A DNA stretch of 64,000 bases, taken from UBA5314 sp035560815 (GTDB lineage: Bacteria > Bacillota > Syntrophomonadia > Syntrophomonadales > Syntrophomonadaceae). Below the pieces are notes generated by a model. That model did not search any database. It saw only the letters and a program-made list of their open reading frames with translations, and was not told the DNA's origin. Of this stretch, positions 60,631-64,000 are shown in pieces; position 1 is the first letter of the stretch, and each line of letters starts with the position of its first letter. The translations under genes and the position numbers were made by a program. The stretch is taken from assembly GCA_035560815.1 (NCBI GenBank), contig DATMYR010000045.1, positions 1 to 64,000 on the forward strand. Direction: 5' to 3'.

Positions 60631-61014
60631 AGGGGACACACTCCCCTTCGGGAGAGGAATGTCCCTTTGGTACCCCCGTAGGCGGCAGAGATGGAGCAAC
60701 AAGGGGACAATTCTCAACTTATATAGCAGATAATGTCTTACATCCAGCGACCGAAGGGAGCACCCCAAGGGTACTTGCCATCTCGGAATTCGCTTTTGCT
60801 CATCTCGAGTTGGCGGGCGCTCAAGGGGACATTCCTTACCGATTAACAAAGGATACCTTTCATGCCTTACCGCCTGTAGGGCGCACCACAGGCACTTGTA
60901 ATATCGGGTGCCTGCTGCGCATGCTCCTCGATCTTACTGGCGGCACAGGGGGACATTCCTCTCTCGAAGAGGAGGTGTGTCCCCCAACCTTAGCGGAAAG
61001 GTGTGTCCCCAATC
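60631..61014. repeat. Dispersed GGGGACA repeat, copy C, with inverted ends
   Basis: About 384 bases bounded by inverted copies of the same hairpin: AGGGGACACACTCCCC...GGAATGTCCC on the left and GGGGACATTCCTCT...GTGTGTCCCCC then GTGTGTCCCC on the right. It contains CTTACATCCAGCG and GGGGACATTCCTTACCG as in copy B, and its right third (60861-60991) matches copy A in inverted orientation. It has no coding capacity of its own and lies just downstream of the acc terminator. Confidence 0.85.
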
Positions 61015-61017
61015 CAA

Positions 61018-61045
61018 AACAAAAAACCTCGACTTTCGCCGAGGT
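61018..61045 (-). terminator. Terminator of the fab/acc operon
   Basis: On the minus strand ACCTCG/CGAGGT with a GCGAAAGT-type loop is followed by TTTTTTGTTTT. It lies 29 bases beyond the accA stop codon. Confidence 0.9.
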
Positions 61046-61073
61046 ATTATAATCGTTCAAATAGGATGCATTG

Positions 61074-62036
61074 TTAGGACTTTTCAGCCACCATTCCGAT
61101 ACTGCGGAGTTTGGTGTAGCGATCCTCCACTAGTTGCTCCGGTGACATCTCTTGAAGTTCTCGAAGATTACGCTGGAGGCTTTCCTCCAACAAGCAGGCG
61201 GTAGCCTCAAATTCTTCATTAGCTCCACCCACCGGTTCTTCAATGACTTCATCGGCGATCCCCAAGTGCAATAGATCATTAGCAGTAATCTTAGAAGCTG
61301 CGGCCATTTCTTCCACCCGGTTGGGATCCTTAAACAGAATGGAGGAACAACTTTCCGGAGAAGTTACAGCAAAAACGGAATTGGAAAGCATCAGAATGCG
61401 GTTAGCTACAGCCAGGGCCAGGGCTCCTCCGCTCCCTCCTTCCCCAGTTACCACGGATATGACCGGCACCTTGAGGCCGGCCAGGGTCATCAGAGCTTGA
61501 GAAATAGCCAGAGCTTGCCCTCTTTCTTCGGCACCGATCCCGGGAAAAGCTCCCGGTGTATCGATAAAGGTCAGTACCGGCCGGCCGAACTTCTCAGCTT
61601 GTTGGAGAAGCCGGACCACCTTGCGATAGCCCTCGGGATGGGGCATACCAAAATTATAACGCAGGTTATCAGCGGTATTCTTCCCTTTGCGATGCCCTAA
61701 AAGGGTCACCGGTTGACCATGAAACAATCCTAGGGCGGCTATAATCGCTTGATCATCACCAAATAAACGATCCCCATGCAGCTCAATCCATTCGCTGCAC
61801 AGGCGTTCGATATACTGGACCGCACCCGGCCGATCAGGATGCCGGCTGAGCAGCACCCGTTCCCAGGGACTGAGATTCAGGTATTTGGCTTCCCGGATTT
61901 TTTTCATTTTATTTTCCAGCATAGCGATCTCATCACTCAGGTCGATGTTGCGCAGCTGGGATTCTTCGGTTAAATCTGCGATTTTTTGTTTTAAGCCCTG
62001 GTACTGGCTTTCAAAATCAAACTTGCGTTGTGTCAT
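61074..62036 (-). CDS. accA: Acetyl-CoA carboxylase carboxyltransferase alpha subunit AccA
   Basis: The 320-residue subunit transfers the carboxyl group from carboxybiotin to acetyl-CoA with AccD. It starts MTQRKFDFESQYQGLKQKI (helical part), and the crotonase-like core includes ELHGDRLFGDDQAI, FGMPHPEGYRKVVRLLQ, FIDTPGAFPGIGAEERGQA and GEGGSGGALALAVANR. The ATG at 62036 follows GGAGGT and overlaps the end of accD by 20 bases. It is the last gene of the operon. Confidence 0.96.
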   Translation of the reverse strand: MTQRKFDFESQYQGLKQKIADLTEESQLRNIDLSDEIAMLENKMKKIREAKYLNLSPWERVLLSRHPDRPGAVQYIERLCSEWIELHGDRLFGDDQAIIAALGLFHGQPVTLLGHRKGKNTADNLRYNFGMPHPEGYRKVVRLLQQAEKFGRPVLTFIDTPGAFPGIGAEERGQALAISQALMTLAGLKVPVISVVTGEGGSGGALALAVANRILMLSNSVFAVTSPESCSSILFKDPNRVEEMAAASKITANDLLHLGIADEVIEEPVGGANEEFEATACLLEESLQRNLRELQEMSPEQLVEDRYTKLRSIGMVAEKS

Positions 62037-62883
62037 ATTTACCTCCATGCATTTTCAGCAGAAGGGAAAGTTTTTCTTTTAACCTGGACCTCTCCACGAC
62101 CAGGTCCAGCATACCATGCTGGAGCAAGAATTCAGACCGCTGGAAGTTTTCCGGCAGCTTATGCTTGATAGTCTGCTCAATTACCCGTGGTCCGGCAAAA
62201 CCTACCAGAGCCCCGGGTTCAGCGATCATCAGATCGGCTAGAGATGCAAAACTGGCTAGAACCCCACCAGTTGTAGGATTGGTGAGGATGCTGATGTATA
62301 AAATCCCGGCCTGGTGTAAACGCTGGATGACAGCGCTGGTCTTAGCCATCTGCAAGAGCGATACCATGCCTTCCTGCATACGGGCTCCCCCGGAAGCGAC
62401 CACAATGATTAAAGGCCACTTCAGCTCTACGGCCCGGTCAGCCGCGCGGCATATCTTTTCCCCCACCACTGCACCCATGCTGGCCATCATAAAGCGTGAA
62501 TCCATAACACCCAAAACCACTTGATACCCGTCTATGTAAGCAGTGCCGGTAACCAGCGCTTCCGGTAATCCCGATTCCTGGCGGGCTCGTTCCAGCTTGG
62601 CATCGTATTCTGGAAAATCCAAACGATTGAAGGATACCTGATCGCTGTCAAATTCACGAAAAGTCTCTTCATCTGCCAGCAAGGATATTCTCTCCCAGGC
62701 TCCCAATGTATAGTGATGCCCGCAATGATGACAAACCCGGTAGTTTTGAATTAATTCCTGTTCTGATAAAGGTGCTGAACATTTACTACAGATTCGAGGA
62801 CTGCTTATTTCCTGTCGCGGCTTTCCTTCCTCGTGTACAATATTAATTTCATGGTATTTTGTTTTTAGAACATCTTTTAACAT
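62017..62883 (-). CDS. accD: Acetyl-CoA carboxylase carboxyltransferase beta subunit AccD
   Basis: The 288-residue beta subunit has the N-terminal zinc ribbon (CSKC...CHHC) and the carboxyltransferase core with GTAYIDGYQVVLGVMDSRFM, GARMQEGMVSLLQMAKTSA and PTTGGVLASFASLADLMIAEPG. The ATG at 62883 follows AGGTG; the longer frame into fabZ lacks a site. It lies five bases after fabZ. accB and accC, needed for the biotin part, are not adjacent. Confidence 0.95.
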   Translation of the reverse strand: MLKDVLKTKYHEINIVHEEGKPRQEISSPRICSKCSAPLSEQELIQNYRVCHHCGHHYTLGAWERISLLADEETFREFDSDQVSFNRLDFPEYDAKLERARQESGLPEALVTGTAYIDGYQVVLGVMDSRFMMASMGAVVGEKICRAADRAVELKWPLIIVVASGGARMQEGMVSLLQMAKTSAVIQRLHQAGILYISILTNPTTGGVLASFASLADLMIAEPGALVGFAGPRVIEQTIKHKLPENFQRSEFLLQHGMLDLVVERSRLKEKLSLLLKMHGGKYDTTQV

Positions 62884-62888
62884 ATTTT

Positions 62889-63320
62889 TCACCTGCTTGC
62901 AGGCTCGAGGCCGAAGAGGAACTCGCCCGCACATAGTAGCTCACCGTCGACGGTAATCTTACCCCGGCCTTTTCCGATGTTGCCCATAATCCTGACAATA
63001 TCGGTACTGATTACCAGGACATCTCCAGGAACTGCCTGACGCTTAAAACGTATGTGGTCCACACCGGCCAGGAAAGCCAGGCGGTCACGAAACTTATCCA
63101 TAGAAAGGATTGCACAGGCCCCCACCTGAGCCATGCACTCAATCATAAGCACACCAGGCATGATAGGGCGGTCCGGAAAATGACCGGTGAAAAAAGGCTC
63201 ATTTACCGTGACATTCTTCAATCCTACAGCTCGCTCACCGGGAACCAGTTCTAAAATCCTATCCACCATCAGGAAGGGATAACGGTGAGGTAATATTTTC
63301 ATAATCTCCTCAATGGTCAT
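62889..63320 (-). CDS. fabZ: 3-hydroxyacyl-ACP dehydratase FabZ
   Basis: The 143-residue hot-dog-fold enzyme dehydrates 3-hydroxyacyl-ACP in fatty-acid elongation. The active-site segment EPFFTGHFPDRPIMPGVLMIE contains the catalytic His, and ILPHRYPFLMVDRI starts the fold; the catalytic Glu lies in MIECMAQVGA. It is 11 bases after fabF and five before accD. Confidence 0.97.
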   Translation of the reverse strand: MTIEEIMKILPHRYPFLMVDRILELVPGERAVGLKNVTVNEPFFTGHFPDRPIMPGVLMIECMAQVGACAILSMDKFRDRLAFLAGVDHIRFKRQAVPGDVLVISTDIVRIMGNIGKGRGKITVDGELLCAGEFLFGLEPASR

Positions 63321-63331
63321 GGTATGTCTCC

Positions 63332-64000
63332 TCAGGAATATTTTCCTACAGCCAGTACAGCGTTGTGTCCTCCAAAACCCAGAGAATCAGACATCGCATA
63401 CCTGATCTCCCTTGTTCGAGGTGCTCCGGGAACATAATCCAGGTCACAATGGGGATCAGGGGTTTCCAGGTTAGCAGTAGGAGGAACCAGATTGTTGTTC
63501 AGAACCTGGATGGTAGCTACTAGTTCAACCGCACCTCCCGCGCCCAGCATATGCCCGGTTAAGGATTTGGTGGAAGTAATCAACATGGACCGGCTGTGCT
63601 CACCGAAAACATCCTTTATAACATCTGTCTCAATTGCATCGTTCAACTGGGTACCCGTCCCGTGCGCGTTTATATAATCAACCTGTGCAGCTTCCAGACC
63701 TGCGTCTGTAAGGGCGGCACGAAAAGCCAACGCAGCTCCCCGGCCTTGAGGATCTGGTTGTACGATGTGATTGGCATCGGCACTGGCCCCATAGCCCAGC
63801 AGTTCAGCATAGATTTTGGCCCCCCGCTGCAGAGCATGATCAAGTTCTTCTAAAATTATAATGCCTGAGCCTTCCCCCATAACAAAACCACTCCGGTTTA
63901 AATCAAAAGGTTTGCAGGCTTTCTGGGGATCATCATTGAGCGTCGACATGGCTTTCATGGAGCAAAATCCACCTATACCGACCGGTGTCACAGATGCTTC
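63332..64000 (-). CDS. fabF: Beta-ketoacyl-ACP synthase II FabF, C-terminal part (cut by window edge)
   Basis: At least 222 residues of the C-terminal part of a condensing enzyme are encoded, the gene running off the window. The catalytic His pair is visible in INAHGTGTQLNDAIETDVIK and TKSLTGHMLGAGGAVELV; ARPFDLNRSG-like FDLNRSGFVMGEGSGIIILE and SLGFGGHNAVL near the end are typical. A GTG at 63991 is internal and not the true start. It precedes fabZ by 11 bases. Confidence 0.95.
   Translation of the reverse strand, partial: EASVTPVGIGGFCSMKAMSTLNDDPQKACKPFDLNRSGFVMGEGSGIIILEELDHALQRGAKIYAELLGYGASADANHIVQPDPQGRGAALAFRAALTDAGLEAAQVDYINAHGTGTQLNDAIETDVIKDVFGEHSRSMLITSTKSLTGHMLGAGGAVELVATIQVLNNNLVPPTANLETPDPHCDLDYVPGAPRTREIRYAMSDSLGFGGHNAVLAVGKYS

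Noticed and set aside
60810..61204. ORFs within repeat C and the accA 3' end
   Set aside because: They are read-through frames of the repeat hairpins and the antisense of accA.

Overview
The window looks like chromosome of a spore-forming, diazotrophic anaerobic Firmicute of the Clostridia; the mix recalls Syntrophomonadaceae-like genomes, though no species call is made. The evidence is the Bacillus-type single purine operon, short HisG with HisZ, the nifH-nifI1-nifI2-nifD-nifK order of anaerobes, YhcN/YlaJ- and GerMN-type sporulation lipoproteins, a large BadF/HgdC-type acyl-CoA dehydratase activase, many TTG/GTG starts with strong Shine-Dalgarno sequences, and sigma-A-like promoters. Base composition is balanced over most of the window, but about 53.8-57.4 kb is distinctly AT-rich.

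Layout. 0-6 kb: an IS3-type transposase start cut by the window edge, a membrane cyclophilin, the 3' half of a tRNA-Leu, a sporulation lipoprotein, a secreted beta-propeller protein and a CNNM/HlyC-type membrane protein, mostly single genes with their own terminators. 6.1-13.5 kb (minus strand): an HD-domain gene followed by hisZ-G-D-B-H-A-F-IE. 13.5-25.7 kb (minus strand): purE-B-C-S-Q-L-F-M-N-H-D behind a good sigma-A promoter, a ykkC-family aptamer (PRPP class by context) and an intrinsic terminator. 25.7-37.6 kb: mixed surface, signalling and cell-wall genes: GerMN lipoprotein, a protein of five PAS domains, NUDIX hydrolase, DUF1836, PAQR/HlyIII, an ECF sigma operon, a DD-carboxypeptidase and a 3D-domain protein. 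37.7-42.8 kb: a 1437-residue activase divergent from a TetR regulator, with a perfect inverted repeat between them. 43.7-54.2 kb (minus strand): the nitrogenase locus nifH-I1-I2-D-K-orf-E-N-B-anfO-like. 54.5-57.4 kb: a diguanylate cyclase and an AT-rich patch with small genes and a resolvase remnant. 57.4-64 kb (minus strand): hpt-guaA, a membrane-anchored protein, and the fatty-acid genes fabF-fabZ-accD-accA.

How the genes work together. The his and pur operons share PRPP as a precursor and are linked through AICAR, released by HisF/HisH and consumed by PurH; hpt and guaA add purine salvage and GMP formation. nifH/D/K encode the nitrogenase, nifE/N/B build its cofactor and nifI1/I2 switch its activity post-translationally.

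The most striking unexplained structure is the roughly 400-nt nifH leader. It carries three tandem copies of a two-state RNA module: a 16-nt hairpin with a six-base loop (A at position 1, G at position 4) whose 3' arm is also the 5' arm of a following terminator-like hairpin. A degenerate fourth hexaloop and a strong final hairpin come just before nifH. This fits ANTAR-type antitermination, but in serial form. Other points of interest are an uncharacterised repeat protein with a Cys-rich tail between nifK and nifE, the PRPP-type riboswitch, and a family of repeat elements ending in GGGGACA...TGTCCCC hairpins and inserted at gene 3' ends.
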